A DNA stretch of 64,000 nt from NCBI RefSeq assembly GCF_000516515.1, contig NZ_KI911784.1:1178001-1242000 (forward strand), given 5' to 3'. The position numbers and the translations under genes are program-made. This DNA comes from Chloroflexus sp. Y-396-1. GTDB taxonomy: Bacteria; Chloroflexota; Chloroflexia; Chloroflexales; Chloroflexaceae. This document shows, one piece after another, positions 19,372 through 29,129 of this stretch (the first letter of the stretch is position 1; each line of letters opens with the position of its first letter). Below the pieces are notes generated by a model, which saw nothing but the letters and a program-made list of their open reading frames with translations, did not search any database and was not told the DNA's origin.

Positions 19372-21684
19372 CTACTCACCGTACAACTGGAGCAGCTCAC
19401 GCCATTCGCCGGTCAACTCATCGCGGCGGGCTGCATAGTAGACGTGGGTTGCTCCCTGTTCATCAATATACACCAGATCGACCTGCGAACGCATTGGACG
19501 CAGATAGCCGATGTTTCCCCACCATCGCACTTTATCTTCATCGAGTGGAATATCCTGGTGGTACATCCGTGCTGCATATTCGCGCACCGTACCCGGCTCG
19601 ATGTCTTGTAAACGCCACGGAGCGCCACTCACATCGCCCGTGCGCAGATTGCGGAAGGTGTAAAGCCAGTCGCCATCTTCTGAGCGAACGGCATTCACGA
19701 CTTCAATCCCGGTGCGCGGGCGTGGTACCCGAATCAGCGCCAGCCAAGCATCTGACAGCTTCTCACGTGGGACGCCATTATATTCCTGTACCACACCTGA
19801 ATCCTTGTCTTTCATCACCAGGTCGAACCGGGGTTGACCATCATTGTCAACAGTAATGCGGACAATTCCGCCGCGACCGCGCCAGCGGATGCGCCGTTCA
19901 CCCCAGGATTCAATGTCAGGTGGGGGTACTGGCTCGAGCGGCTCCTCTTGATCGAAATCGGCAGTATCAGTCTCAATGCGGGCGCCTGCCTCCTGTAAGA
20001 GACTCATCCAGGCTTCACCGAGCCCCCAATCACTGACACCGTAGAAAATATGGTCAATCACACCGTTCTGGTCGCGGTGCACGAGATCATATTTCACCCG
20101 TGATCCCTGCCGATAGGCCCGCCAGAGACCGAGTCGCCCACGCCAGCGTACCTGGCTTTGTAGATCAATCCGACCTTCCCGTAGATCTTCGTGGCGGCCA
20201 ATCGCGTAGGCCCACAACCCCTGTGCCCGATCACGAGTGACACCAACAGTAGTACGGAGATCGCGCACTTCGTACACCCATGATCCGCCACGTCGCTGAC
20301 TACTGACAATCTCGACGCCAGAACGGGGCAATTCAAGCGTTTCACCATTGTCGAGCGCTGAAGGTTCTCCGACCGCTATGGCCTGACGGCAGAGCTGAAT
20401 GATCTCGCTCCGATTGGCGACCACGGTCTCATTATCACGACGGATGTAGATGGCGCCGTTACTGCCAACATAGGGTGGCGGGTCTTGCATCTTAACCTCT
20501 ACCCGAATGACATCACGACTTTCGTAGTGCATCAGCTCAAATGACAGATAGGGTTGAGGTGTAAGATGCTCGGCAATACTCTGGCGGAGTGCTTCCGTCA
20601 CCTGATCAGGGCGATCAACACCAATCACCTGGCCGCCCGGTTCGCAGCCGATGATCAGCACACCGCCGCCAATATTGGCCAACGCAGCAATGTCGGGCCA
20701 GAGTGACGCAGTGGCAGCCGCATCGCTAACGGCACGTAGTATCTGACGTTCGCTGTTCCCACTGAAACGGGCGACATCGATTGACCACTGTTTCTGGTCG
20801 CGTTTCGGTACACGCACCCGATCAAAATCCTGGCTGGAAAAGAGCGCCTTCAGCGCCTCGAAGCTCCGTTCAGGTAGGAGCGCCTCGAAATACCGATCAC
20901 CGATCCCGTGACGATGGAGTGCTTGCGCTTCTGATTCGGGTAGCCGACGGAGACGATGGGCATCACTACCCTGGATGCAAAACATCCGACGTTCATAGTG
21001 CTCGGTTTTACCGTTGTAGAAACCGGGCGATGTAAACTTTTCGTGATCGGTATAGAAATTAATAAACTCCAGCGCGTGCAGATACGGACTTTGCGTGACA
21101 GCCACGCGCGCCTGACCACTCGTCCCTAAACGGAGCGTTTCGGTGATGACGCCGTTTGGACCATTGGCATGGGCAGCGATAACAATACCACCAGCGCGAT
21201 GAATAATCTCGTAGGCTTCGGTCACATGACGGGTATTCGCCACACTACATACACCATTCTTAAGAACCTCGGCTGGAATACCGAGTTGTAACAGCGTTGC
21301 TTCGATCAGACTCAAAGGCCGATTAGGTGGAAAAATGCCGAGAATATGTGCACCAAAATGTGACGTGAACTCAAAACCCGGCAGAACAGTTATCTTTTCG
21401 AGCAGACGCCGATATTCTGCTAGTCGCGTGGCTTCCTCACCTGTGAGGCGACCGGCCTTTTCTAGTACGGTCAGAAATTCAAGTTCGCGTTGAAACTGCT
21501 CATAGCCTGCAACTGTATTATGGTCGGTGAAAGCGATAATCTCAAGACCACGACGCTCGGCTTCTTGTAGAATATCAAGGTAAGAAACGTTCGGTTCAGC
21601 GTAATCCTCTGAAGCTGGTGTGTGCAGGTGCAAATCAACCCGAATCCAACGCATTTCGCTGCGTTCTTCTCCTGTTGTGTTCAT
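19372..21684 (-). CDS. PHP phosphoesterase fused to an AlbA_2 (Schlafen-like) domain
   Basis: A 770-residue fusion. Residues 14-290 form a PHP domain with metal-binding motifs DLHLHTPAS (D17, H19, H21), FTDHNT, PGFEFTSHFGAHILGIF, AAHANGP and GSDAHRLRRLPES. Residues about 300-420 match the AlbA_2/Schlafen ATP- or nucleic-acid-binding fold (SERQILRAVSDAAATASLWPDIAALANIGGGVLIIG, then YVGSNGAIYIRRDNETV). The last 330 residues contain repeated beta-rich modules with WRG/WWG-(R/N)IG..R cores (see VRWRG, IRWRG, VRWWG). The start at 21684 has a distant AAGG; a start ten codons later (MRWIRVDLHLHT) is possible. The role is unknown; this pairing appears in predicted conflict or repair proteins, which is inference. 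Confidence 0.78.
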   Translation of the reverse strand: MNTTGEERSEMRWIRVDLHLHTPASEDYAEPNVSYLDILQEAERRGLEIIAFTDHNTVAGYEQFQRELEFLTVLEKAGRLTGEEATRLAEYRRLLEKITVLPGFEFTSHFGAHILGIFPPNRPLSLIEATLLQLGIPAEVLKNGVCSVANTRHVTEAYEIIHRAGGIVIAAHANGPNGVITETLRLGTSGQARVAVTQSPYLHALEFINFYTDHEKFTSPGFYNGKTEHYERRMFCIQGSDAHRLRRLPESEAQALHRHGIGDRYFEALLPERSFEALKALFSSQDFDRVRVPKRDQKQWSIDVARFSGNSERQILRAVSDAAATASLWPDIAALANIGGGVLIIGCEPGGQVIGVDRPDQVTEALRQSIAEHLTPQPYLSFELMHYESRDVIRVEVKMQDPPPYVGSNGAIYIRRDNETVVANRSEIIQLCRQAIAVGEPSALDNGETLELPRSGVEIVSSQRRGGSWVYEVRDLRTTVGVTRDRAQGLWAYAIGRHEDLREGRIDLQSQVRWRGRLGLWRAYRQGSRVKYDLVHRDQNGVIDHIFYGVSDWGLGEAWMSLLQEAGARIETDTADFDQEEPLEPVPPPDIESWGERRIRWRGRGGIVRITVDNDGQPRFDLVMKDKDSGVVQEYNGVPREKLSDAWLALIRVPRPRTGIEVVNAVRSEDGDWLYTFRNLRTGDVSGAPWRLQDIEPGTVREYAARMYHQDIPLDEDKVRWWGNIGYLRPMRSQVDLVYIDEQGATHVYYAARRDELTGEWRELLQLYGE

Positions 21685-21915
21685 ATTGCAAAAACCTTAG
21701 ACTTTCAGAACTTTTTAACATGCTTTTAGCTCGTATCTCGTTTTTGAATGGTCTATTCTGATAGTGAAAATGGAACGATGCGAAAGACCTCCTCAGTAGC
21801 AGTTACCGTCAGCTTGATCGTAGGGTCTGCTGTATCTATTTAACCCTGTATTGATAGTATACCAGATTCAGACAAGCTATATGATGATGCTGATCTGTAG
21901 ACTAGGGGCTTTCAA

Positions 21916-22090
21916 GTTGCAACGGGTTCAGCGCCGGTGCTACGGAGCACGGCCTGGCGGCCCTCACCTTCCCCCCAGCCTCCCTTCCTCTACCTGTAGG
22001 GCGGAAGCGAAAGAATGTTGGCAACCCCTCACGCAATGGTCGCACGGGTACGGTACGTGCCCGATGAGAAAGCCGGGTTTTTGATTAGGC
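21916..22090. repeat. Dispersed intergenic repeat, copy 2
   Basis: It aligns with 15769-15950 through its length and ends in GCCGGGTTTTTGATTAGGCTCTG. The inverted form of that end, AGAGCCTAATCAAAAACC, resembles AGAGCATGATCAAAAACC at 15656 and AGAGCCTGATCAGAAATCC at 50709, suggesting a shared terminus. Confidence 0.72.
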
Positions 22091-22142
22091 TCTGAATCTT
22101 GCAGACCGTGGCAGGGAGTAAACGAAGGGCAATTTCAGGCAT

Positions 22143-22190
22143 TAGGAGGGGTCTGACCCCCTTCCCCCGCAGACGGGGGGAAGGGTGGTA
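22143..22190. terminator. GC-rich hairpin after nrdJ
   Basis: CCCCCTTCCCCC and GGGGGGAAGGG flank a short loop (CGCAGA) downstream of the RNR stop. The long GC stem could end transcription, but no U-run follows; it may simply be part of the local repeats. Confidence 0.35.
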
Positions 22191-22263
22191 CCTCCACTTA
22201 CGGGGGTGGGGAGTAGAGGGGTAGGCAACTAGGAAAACGTTCAGCACCCTTATAACAAGTGCG

Positions 22264-24705
22264 CTAGCATTCACTATAACCGCAGGCATGGCACTTCCGA
22301 CATCCTTCTTCGTTGAACATCGCTGCATTCTGACATTCGGGGCAGATCTCAGCAGCCTCTGACGAAGCGTGATGTAGGTCAGTGTGCAGAGAGGCAACTG
22401 CCTGCGATGGCGCTGGCTCGCTTACCCGAACCTTATCCTCTTGCTCGGCTTCACCGTTACCGGTATCGTAGCCATATCCGTTGCCGTTCCCATTCTTCAC
22501 ATAGTGATCAAGCAATACCTTCCCGATAGCATCGGGAACCGAACGGACCCGATCAGGACCGAATCCTGCCGAACGTGAACCACCGATACCGCGAAGCTGC
22601 TCAGCAATGAGCTTCACCGGTACGCCACAGCGTAACGCCAGGGAGATCAGCCGCCCGATAGCCTCGGTGAACGCAGTAACATCGCTGCCGGCGCGCCCGA
22701 TGATCGCAAACACTTCAAACGGCTTCCCATCTAACTCGGTAACAAACAGACGAAGCTTGCCAAGCGGCGTAACGACCGGATATGAGTGACTAGGAAGACC
22801 CTCTGCCGGTACCGGTCGCGGTGTAATCTCTGCCGGTAGTGGTGCAGGCGCCTGCACCATGCCGGTGCTTTTGGCGGTCGAACCGGTCGAGAGAACCTGG
22901 TTCGCTCGTGACCCATCACGATAGACGGTAATCCCTTTACATCCAAGCCGGAACGCCAGCTCGTAAGCTTCGCGCACCTGATCGGGGGTCGCTTCGTGGG
23001 GGAAATTGATCGTCTTCGAGATCGCGCTATCGGTATACTCCTGGAAGGCAGCCTGCATCCGCACGTGCCACTCCGGTGCAATATCGTGAGCAGTGACCCA
23101 CACCCGTTGAACGTTGGCCGGAACCTCTGGGTGATGGATGTGGCCGGTATCGGCAATTCGCTCCATCAGTTCCGGGCTGTACCAACCTTCGCGTTTGGCC
23201 TGGGCAACGAAGTCTTGATTAATATCAAGCATCCGGGTATCGGCCTGATACCGCCAAAAGGCAATGGCAAAGAGCGGCTCGATCCCTGAAGAACAGCCAG
23301 CGATGATGCTGATCGTTCCGGTCGGGGCAACAGTGGTCACATTACAATTCCGCAGCAGTCGTTGCGGACGGATCCGCGAGCCATCAGGACGGCGGGCGCA
23401 CGTCGCATCAGGTCCCCAGATACTGTATTCCCATTCCGGGAATGGGCCACGCTCACGGGCCAACTGCTCGGAAGCGACCTTGCTCTCTTCGTCGATGAAG
23501 TGCATCACCTTCCGCGCCAGATCAATCGCTTCGTGCGAATTGTACGGAATCCCCAACCGCACCAGCATATCGGCCCATCCCATCACCCCAAGGCCGATGC
23601 GCCGGATGCGCTGGCTTAGGTGGGTAATCTGTTCGAGCGGATAGTGGTTGGCATCGATCACATTATCGAGAAAGCGCGTGCTTTCGTGGACCACCTCGCG
23701 CAGATGATTCCAATCAATTGTTCGTTCGGCAGTGACAAATTTGCCCAGATTGATCGAGCCGAGATTACAGACATCATACGCCAGCAGTGGCTGTTCCCCG
23801 CAGGGGTTGGTGGCCTCGTACGATCCGAGGTGCGGAACTGGGTTATACTCGTTGGCCCGGTCGATGAAGAACAGACCGGGTTCACCGGTAGCGTGCGCAC
23901 ACTGAACAATGAGATCGAACACCATTCGAGCGCGCAGGCGTGTTGGCTGACCGGGCGGTACCAACACCTCACCGGTCAGGGGATGTTTCAGGCCATCGCG
24001 TGACGCAATGTGCACGGCGCCAGTGCGAGGATTGATCAGATCGTACAGCTCATCGCGCTCAACAGCGCGCATAAAGGCATCGGTAATGGCAACTGAAATG
24101 TTGAAATTCGTAATTTTCGTAGTGTCGAGTTTACACGTGATAAACTCAAGAATATCGGGATGGTCGCAGCGCAAAATCCCCATATTCGCGCCACGGCGGG
24201 TTCCACCCTGTTTGATCGCCTCGGTCGAGTGGTTGTAGACATCCATAAAGCTGACCGGGCCACTTGCAACACCCATCGTACTGCGTACCACATCATTCCG
24301 CGGACGCAAGCGCGAGAAGCTAAAGCCAGTGCCACCGCCGCTCTGATGGATCAGGGCCTGATGCTTCAGAGTCTCGTAAATGCTGGTCAGGTTGTCGTCA
24401 ATTGGCAAAACGAAGCATGCACTGAGCTGACCCAGGGGTCGACCGGCATTCATGAGGGTTGGGCTGTTGGGTTCAAAATAGCCCTGTGTCATCAGATGGT
24501 AAAATCGCTCGGCTCGCTCTTCGACCTGTTCCGACGATGCACCGTAGCGAGCATCGACGGCAGCGATCGTCTCGGCTACCCGCCAGAACATCGCTTCCGG
24601 CGTTTCAATCACGTCGCCGTGCTCATTCTTGAGCAGATAGCGCTTCTGAAGGACGGTACGGGCAATCTCGGTCAGATTGGCGGGGGCAAGCTCGTGCTTC
24701 ATCAT
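22264..24705 (-). CDS. nrdJ: Class II (adenosylcobalamin-dependent) ribonucleotide reductase
   Basis: An 813-residue enzyme that reduces ribonucleotides to deoxyribonucleotides with a B12-generated thiyl radical, so it works with or without oxygen. Visible landmarks are [28 protein letters not shown] (active-site Cys), the radical-bearing [20 protein letters not shown] and [18 protein letters not shown]. The C-terminal tail ends in a zinc-binding cluster ICPECQ...[12 protein letters not shown], usual in long NrdJ proteins. GAGGAG lies upstream of a double ATG. It is monocistronic. Confidence 0.93.
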   Translation of the reverse strand: MMKHELAPANLTEIARTVLQKRYLLKNEHGDVIETPEAMFWRVAETIAAVDARYGASSEQVEERAERFYHLMTQGYFEPNSPTLMNAGRPLGQLSACFVLPIDDNLTSIYETLKHQALIHQSGGGTGFSFSRLRPRNDVVRSTMGVASGPVSFMDVYNHSTEAIKQGGTRRGANMGILRCDHPDILEFITCKLDTTKITNFNISVAITDAFMRAVERDELYDLINPRTGAVHIASRDGLKHPLTGEVLVPPGQPTRLRARMVFDLIVQCAHATGEPGLFFIDRANEYNPVPHLGSYEATNPCGEQPLLAYDVCNLGSINLGKFVTAERTIDWNHLREVVHESTRFLDNVIDANHYPLEQITHLSQRIRRIGLGVMGWADMLVRLGIPYNSHEAIDLARKVMHFIDEESKVASEQLARERGPFPEWEYSIWGPDATCARRPDGSRIRPQRLLRNCNVTTVAPTGTISIIAGCSSGIEPLFAIAFWRYQADTRMLDINQDFVAQAKREGWYSPELMERIADTGHIHHPEVPANVQRVWVTAHDIAPEWHVRMQAAFQEYTDSAISKTINFPHEATPDQVREAYELAFRLGCKGITVYRDGSRANQVLSTGSTAKSTGMVQAPAPLPAEITPRPVPAEGLPSHSYPVVTPLGKLRLFVTELDGKPFEVFAIIGRAGSDVTAFTEAIGRLISLALRCGVPVKLIAEQLRGIGGSRSAGFGPDRVRSVPDAIGKVLLDHYVKNGNGNGYGYDTGNGEAEQEDKVRVSEPAPSQAVASLHTDLHHASSEAAEICPECQNAAMFNEEGCRKCHACGYSEC

Positions 24706-25078
24706 GGATTAAAAGCTCCTCATGCTCAATAGACGATTGATGCACCAAGAATGTTGTAAATAATTTCTAACCGGTAAGGATTGTGACAGGAAAGTACGGT
24801 GCTGACAAAACTACTATATTTAGTGCCTACGACGATTGATAGAGCGCATATTTTGGACTTTCCCGCGCCCCGCTAGTGTAGCATAGTAACTAACCTCGTG
24901 TCAAGTGGAAAGGAAAAGGTTTACAATAACAAAACCGCCAAGCCGAGATATGTCCGTTGTAGGTGGCACACCAGTGCGTCAGACTATGCGTTCGGCGCGA
25001 CGAAGACAAGCCACCCGCCTTTCCAAGCGCGTTCAACACGAGTCGGTACTCACCGCAATCACTGTTTATGGTCTAAGA

Positions 25079-25191
25079 GCCTATCCGGATCATCGTCTCA
25101 CGGTACGGCAGATGAAACCTGATAGATGTACGGGCGCAGCGGCGCTGCGCCCCAACCGTTCTTCTTCCGCGACAGGGTATTCCGGATAGGC
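25079..25191. repeat. Short MITE-like element with 11-bp perfect inverted ends
   Basis: GCCTATCCGGA at 25079-25089 and TCCGGATAGGC at 25181-25191 are exact inverted repeats 113 bp apart. Inside is a perfect hairpin GGGCGCAGCG-G-CGCTGCGCCC (25132-25152). A related end, AGAGCCTATCCGAAAAACC, occurs at about 43620. No coding capacity. Confidence 0.65.
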
Positions 25192-25204
25192 ACTACGTCG
25201 CAAT

Positions 25205-25234
25205 TTGATCAAAGCCATCACATTTTGCTATGAT
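25205..25234 (+). promoter_or_regulatory. Promoter of the M42 aminopeptidase gene
   Basis: TTGATC (25205-25210) and TGC-TATGAT (25229-25234) are separated by 18 nt, ending 46 nt before the ATG at 25281. Confidence 0.5.
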
Positions 25235-25280
25235 GTTTTGGCTGGTCAAACTGTGATATGCGCACTGAACAAAGGATGTT

Positions 25281-26345
25281 ATGGAAACCACACAACTCTC
25301 ATTTCTGAAACGACTACTCGCTACCCCCGGCCCATCGGGCGATGAAGACCGGGCTGCACGAGTCTGGCGCAGCGAAGCACGGACATTTGCCGATCAGGTG
25401 TACAGTGATGCACTGGGAAACAGCTTTGCCGTGCTGGAAGGTAGTGGCCCGCGGATTCTGCTGGCCGGTCATATTGATGAGATCGGGTTCATGATCAGCC
25501 ATATCGACGATCAGGGCTTTCTCTTCTTCAGCCCGATTGGCGGATGGGATCCCCAGGTACTGGTTGGTCAACGAGTACGCTTATTAGGTCGGCACGGTGA
25601 AATCATTGGTGTCATTGGCAAGAAGCCGATCCACCTGATAAAGGCTGATGAACGTCAGCAGGCTACAAAGATTGAACAGATGTGGATCGATATCGGTGTA
25701 TCGAGCAAGAGTGAGGCGAACGAACTGGTACAGATTGGCGACGTGGGAGTCATCGATGCGCCGGTGTACGAATTACCGGGCGGACGGATTGTGAGTCGCT
25801 CGATAGATAACCGGATCGGCGCCTTTACGGTACTTGAGGCACTGCGCTCGTTAAGTCAAAATCGACCCAATGCCTGTGTGGCTGCTGTTGCTACCACTCA
25901 AGAGGAGATCACCTTTGGGGGTGCAACGACAGCAGCCTTCAGCTTTGATCCACAGGTAGCAATTGTGGTTGATGTGACGTTCGCGACCGATCATCCTGAT
26001 GCCGATCAACGACAGTGGAATACGGTAAAACTAGGCGGCGGTCCGGTATTGTCACGCGGTTCGGCAAATAGCGGTCGGGTGTTTCGCCGGTTGGTTGATC
26101 TAGCTGAACGTGAGTCGATTCCGTACAATGTGCAGATTTCACCGCGCCATACCGGTACCGATGCCGATGCTATCCATTATGTTCGTAGTGGGATTGCGAG
26201 TGCAGTTATCTCGATTCCGAACCGCTATATGCACTCGCCGAACGAAATGATCGCCTTGAGCGATGTTGAACATGCAATTCGTCTGATTACGGCTTTTGTG
26301 CATTCGGTGTCCAGTGTGAACGAATTTATTCCAACCGATGAATAA
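25281..26345 (+). CDS. M42-family metallo-aminopeptidase (FrvX/PepA-like)
   Basis: A 354-residue cytosolic aminopeptidase that trims peptides as a large tetrahedral oligomer. Metal and catalytic motifs are LLAGHIDEIGFM (His and Asp), SIDNRIGAF (Asp), TTQEEITFGGA (paired Glu), VVDVTFATDHP (Asp) and SPRHTGTDADAIHYVRSG with the final His in RYMHSPNE. AAAGGATG precedes the ATG. The 3' end abuts the glutamate dehydrogenase promoter; amino-acid release and glutamate metabolism may be linked, but each gene has its own signals. Confidence 0.9.
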   Translation: METTQLSFLKRLLATPGPSGDEDRAARVWRSEARTFADQVYSDALGNSFAVLEGSGPRILLAGHIDEIGFMISHIDDQGFLFFSPIGGWDPQVLVGQRVRLLGRHGEIIGVIGKKPIHLIKADERQQATKIEQMWIDIGVSSKSEANELVQIGDVGVIDAPVYELPGGRIVSRSIDNRIGAFTVLEALRSLSQNRPNACVAAVATTQEEITFGGATTAAFSFDPQVAIVVDVTFATDHPDADQRQWNTVKLGGGPVLSRGSANSGRVFRRLVDLAERESIPYNVQISPRHTGTDADAIHYVRSGIASAVISIPNRYMHSPNEMIALSDVEHAIRLITAFVHSVSSVNEFIPTDE

Positions 26346-26385
26346 AAATTATAACGAGCATCTTTATTCGACCATCACCCTGTGG

Positions 26386-26391
26386 TACAAT
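26386..26391 (+). promoter_or_regulatory. Extended -10 promoter (TGGTACAAT) of glutamate dehydrogenase
   Basis: TGG-TACAAT lies 78 nt before the chosen start, a longer leader than for other genes with this box. The leader contains a GC-rich stretch (GCGCCACCGTTGTCGCGGCC) but no recognisable riboswitch. Confidence 0.45.
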
Positions 26392-26469
26392 ACGGGCTGC
26401 CGCGCCACCGTTGTCGCGGCCGGCCAGCGTGGGCCGATTTTTTTACTCATCGTTGAGGAGAAGAATGTC

Positions 26470-27756
26470 ATGGTCATGACAGACGTAGAACGATCTGCTG
26501 CTGCACCTTTTGAGAGCGTCGATTTGTTGAGCATCGTGCAACAGCACTTTGATCAGGCGGCCGATCTGCTCAATCTCCCGGCAAGTCTGCGTGGTCTCCT
26601 ACGCATTCCACAACGTGAGCTAACGGTAAACTTTCCGGTTAAGCGTGATGACGGACGGATTGAAGTCTTTCAGGGCTTTCGTGTTCAGCATAATCTGGCT
26701 CGCGGCCCGACGAAAGGTGGTATCCGCTACCATCCGTCAGTCACCCTCGATGAAACCCGTGCCCTTGCTATGCTGATGACCTGGAAGTGTGCGTTAGCTG
26801 GCCTGCCTTACGGCGGCGCAAAGGGTGCGGTTATCGTTGACCCTAAACAGCTTTCGCCAGGCGAAATTGAGCGTCTGACCCGTCGTTTTGCAACCGAGAT
26901 CAGTGTCGTTATCGGTCCCGAACGTGATATTCCTGCCCCTGACGTAGGCACCAATCCACAGGTGATGGCCTGGATTATGGATACCATTTCGATGCATCAG
27001 GGTCATACCGTTCCGGCAGTGGTAACCGGTAAGCCGATCAATATCGGTGGTTCCGAAGGTCGGCGCGAAGCCACCGGTCGGGGGTTGACGTATGTGTTGA
27101 CGGCGGCAGCCCATCATCTAGGGCTTAATATTTCGGATATGCGGCTAGCAATTCAGGGTTGTGGCAATGTTGGCTCGACCGTTGCCCGCGAAGCAGTAGC
27201 ACTGGGAATGAAGGTCGTAGCACTGAGCGATAGTCATGGCGGAGTCTATAATCCTCACGGCCTTGATATTGAAGCGGTGTTGGCGCATAAAGCGTACACT
27301 GGAAGTGTTGTTGGCGCCGTGAATGCCGACACTCTGACCAATGAAGAATTGCTGGAAGTGGAGTGTGAGGTGCTGGTTCCGGCAGCATTGAGTGGTGTCA
27401 TTACTGCACACAATGCCGGCCGAATTAAGGCCCACATTATCGCCGAGGCCGCTAATGGGCCTACAACAAGGGCTGCCGATGCGATTCTGTATGATCGCGG
27501 GTGCGTAGTGATTCCAGATATTCTCGCCAATGCCGGTGGCGTCACGGTCAGTTATTTTGAGTGGGTACAGGGTCTCCAGGAATTCTTCTGGAGCGAACGT
27601 GAAGTGAACGCGCAATTGCGTCGGGTCATGACAAATGCGTTGCAACAGGTTCTGCGCGTATCGGCTGAACGCCAGGTCGATCTACGCACGGCATCGTATA
27701 TGCTGGCAGTGCAGCGGGTTGCCGATGCTGTAACGACGCGCGGTATCTATCCGTAA
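26470..27756 (+). CDS. Glu/Leu/Phe/Val dehydrogenase family, glutamate dehydrogenase
   Basis: A 428-residue enzyme that interconverts glutamate and 2-oxoglutarate with ammonia and NAD(P)H. The substrate region shows GPTKGGIRYHP, the catalytic Lys in MTWKCALAGLPYGGAKGAV and the Asp in PAPDVGT; the nucleotide fold begins at LAIQGCGNVGSTVAREA. The length fits the hexameric type. The start MVMTDVE has GAGGAG 9 nt upstream; an upstream in-frame ATG at 26338 would precede the promoter. An out-of-frame ATG lies between the RBS and the start. A small YtxH-like gene follows after 13 nt. Confidence 0.92.
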   Translation: MVMTDVERSAAAPFESVDLLSIVQQHFDQAADLLNLPASLRGLLRIPQRELTVNFPVKRDDGRIEVFQGFRVQHNLARGPTKGGIRYHPSVTLDETRALAMLMTWKCALAGLPYGGAKGAVIVDPKQLSPGEIERLTRRFATEISVVIGPERDIPAPDVGTNPQVMAWIMDTISMHQGHTVPAVVTGKPINIGGSEGRREATGRGLTYVLTAAAHHLGLNISDMRLAIQGCGNVGSTVAREAVALGMKVVALSDSHGGVYNPHGLDIEAVLAHKAYTGSVVGAVNADTLTNEELLEVECEVLVPAALSGVITAHNAGRIKAHIIAEAANGPTTRAADAILYDRGCVVIPDILANAGGVTVSYFEWVQGLQEFFWSEREVNAQLRRVMTNALQQVLRVSAERQVDLRTASYMLAVQRVADAVTTRGIYP

Positions 27757-27769
27757 TAAGTGATGGACT

Positions 27770-27988
27770 ATGGACGATCTTGATACGATCATTAACGATC
27801 TCATTCCCCGCCGCACAAATGGCCGACGTTTCTTGTCAGGTTTGTTGCTAGGATTGGTCGGCGGTGCTGGTGCTGCTGCGCTCTTTCTCCCTCGAAGTGG
27901 TCCGGAGTTGCGGAGGTTGCTACGTGAGCGGGGAATGGTGCTCCGTGGTCTCATTCGGCAGGCACTGACCAGTGAGCATCATCTGTAG
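27770..27988 (+). CDS. Small membrane protein, YtxH-like
   Basis: 72 residues with a charged N-terminus, one glycine-rich TM segment (FLSGLLLGLVGGAGAAALFLP, about 21-41) and a basic amphipathic tail. This resembles YtxH/gas-vesicle-associated small proteins. It follows glutamate dehydrogenase by 13 nt and is likely on the same transcript. The start has little RBS support. Confidence 0.6.
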   Translation: MDDLDTIINDLIPRRTNGRRFLSGLLLGLVGGAGAAALFLPRSGPELRRLLRERGMVLRGLIRQALTSEHHL

Positions 27989-28417
27989 CGAGGTTCGATC
28001 TTGCTGATGTTCGGTCGTGTTTGATTCCGCCGGTGAATACTGTGCGCACGTTCACCGCGATCTGTGGCCTGCGCCGCTTGCCTGCAAGCGCAGGCCATCG
28101 GCTCGCTTTCGGTGGGTATTCGATGACGGCTAGCGCACGCCGTGCGGAAGACGCCTCTTACCTTCGCCGCAGCTCCCTTCCTCTTGCCCACAGGAAGCAG
28201 AAAACAACGGTTAAAACGGTAGCGCGAATCTTTGCCTCTCCGACTTATCCCCATTTCCGCCCTGGCTGATGGATGGGAAATGTTACCGACTTCATGCTGA
28301 TTGGGTAAGCGATGAGTTTTTGCAAAAATCCAACACTCCATCAACGTTCTGTAATCATCTGTGAGTGGTATACTGTGCACAGAATAGAGTTTCATTCTTG
28401 CGTACAAGGAGGCGTCT
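27989..28417. other. Intergenic gap with decayed repeat
   Basis: No gene is seen. GCCTGCGCCGCTTGCCTGCAAGCGCAGGC at about 28060-28090 gives a strong hairpin (GCCTGCGC/GCGCAGGC) that may end the dehydrogenase transcript. From 28140 the sequence (cctcttaccttcgccgcagctcccttcctcttgcccacaggaag) is a weak copy of the 15.77-kb repeat family. Confidence 0.45.
28369..28374 (+). promoter_or_regulatory. Extended -10 promoter (TGGTATACT) of the YugP-like gene
   Basis: TGG-TATACT lies 43 nt upstream of the ATG at 28418, with AAGGAGG between them as the RBS. Confidence 0.5.
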
Positions 28418-29125
28418 ATGCCATTCTTCTTCGATCCAACCTATTTGCTGTTTGCGGTGCCGGCGATGCTTTTCGCCCTCTGGGCCCAATTTCAGGTTCA
28501 GTCGGCATTTAATAAATGGTCACAGGTCGCCAACATGCGGCGGCTGAACGGGTTCGATGTTGCCCGGATACTGATGCGCAACGAGGGCCTTGATCACGTC
28601 GGTGTGGAGACAATACCCGGCATGTTGACCGACCACTACGATCCTGCTAGCAAGGTAATCCGGCTCTCGGAAGGTTCGTTACAGCCATCGGTCGCCGCGA
28701 TGGCCATTGTCGCGCACGAGCTGGGTCATGCCGCACAAGACAAAGAGGGCTACGCATGGTTGCGTGTGCGTTCAGGAATCGTTGGTTTTGCCAACATTGG
28801 TTCGCAACTCGGTACCTGGCTCTTCTTCATCGGGATGCTGCTAGGCGCAGCCGGTGGCCGTGGTTTCGGCTTTCAACTGGCCGTGGTCGGTGTGATACTA
28901 TTTAGCGCGGCAGTTGCCTTTACCCTGGTCACGCTGCCGGTTGAGTTTAACGCTAGCGCCCGTGCACGCGAGATGCTGCAACGAGCCGGTCTTGTAACGG
29001 TGCAAGAGGCTGAAGGCGTTAATGCGGTGCTTAATGCCGCAGCGTTGACGTATGTGGCCGCAGCAGCGCAGGCAATTGCGCAATTGCTCTACTTTGTGAC
29101 CATTTTGATGCGACGGAGGGAGTAA
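28418..29125 (+). CDS. YugP-type membrane zinc metallopeptidase
   Basis: A 235-residue protein of the Zn-dependent protease_2 (PF04298, YugP) family. The HELGH motif is at about residue 105 (MAIVAHELGHAAQDKEGYAWLRVRSG). An N-terminal TM helix (PTYLLFAVPAMLFALWAQF) and two or three later ones (about 125-190) place it in the membrane, with conserved NASARAREML in the final part. The physiological substrate is unknown in the family. AAGGAGG precedes the ATG. A 46-codon gene follows 4 nt downstream. Confidence 0.88.
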   Translation: MPFFFDPTYLLFAVPAMLFALWAQFQVQSAFNKWSQVANMRRLNGFDVARILMRNEGLDHVGVETIPGMLTDHYDPASKVIRLSEGSLQPSVAAMAIVAHELGHAAQDKEGYAWLRVRSGIVGFANIGSQLGTWLFFIGMLLGAAGGRGFGFQLAVVGVILFSAAVAFTLVTLPVEFNASARAREMLQRAGLVTVQEAEGVNAVLNAAALTYVAAAAQAIAQLLYFVTILMRRRE

Positions 29126-29129
29126 GTCC

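Larger units (their letters stand above)
21685..22263. other. Intergenic gap with repeat copies
   Basis: No gene is supported. It holds the second clear copy of the 15.77-kb repeat, then a GC-rich palindrome-prone stretch at about 22143-22235 (CCCCCTTCCCCC...GGGGGGAAGGG) between it and the RNR gene, which may serve as the RNR terminator. Confidence 0.55.
24706..25280. other. Intergenic gap with an inverted-repeat element
   Basis: No gene is supported. It contains the inverted-repeat element 25079-25191 and the promoter of the M42 gene. An ACTATATTTAGTG string at 24813-24825 on the nrdJ side slightly resembles an NrdR box but has no partner at the expected spacing. Confidence 0.5.

Noticed and set aside
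24811-24826. NrdR box upstream of nrdJ
   Set aside because: ACTATATTTAGTG is a loose match and no second box lies about three helical turns away on either side.
24898-25189. Frames of 74 and 94 codons before the M42 gene
   Set aside because: They run through the inverted-repeat element; Arg/Ser-rich translation without domain signals.
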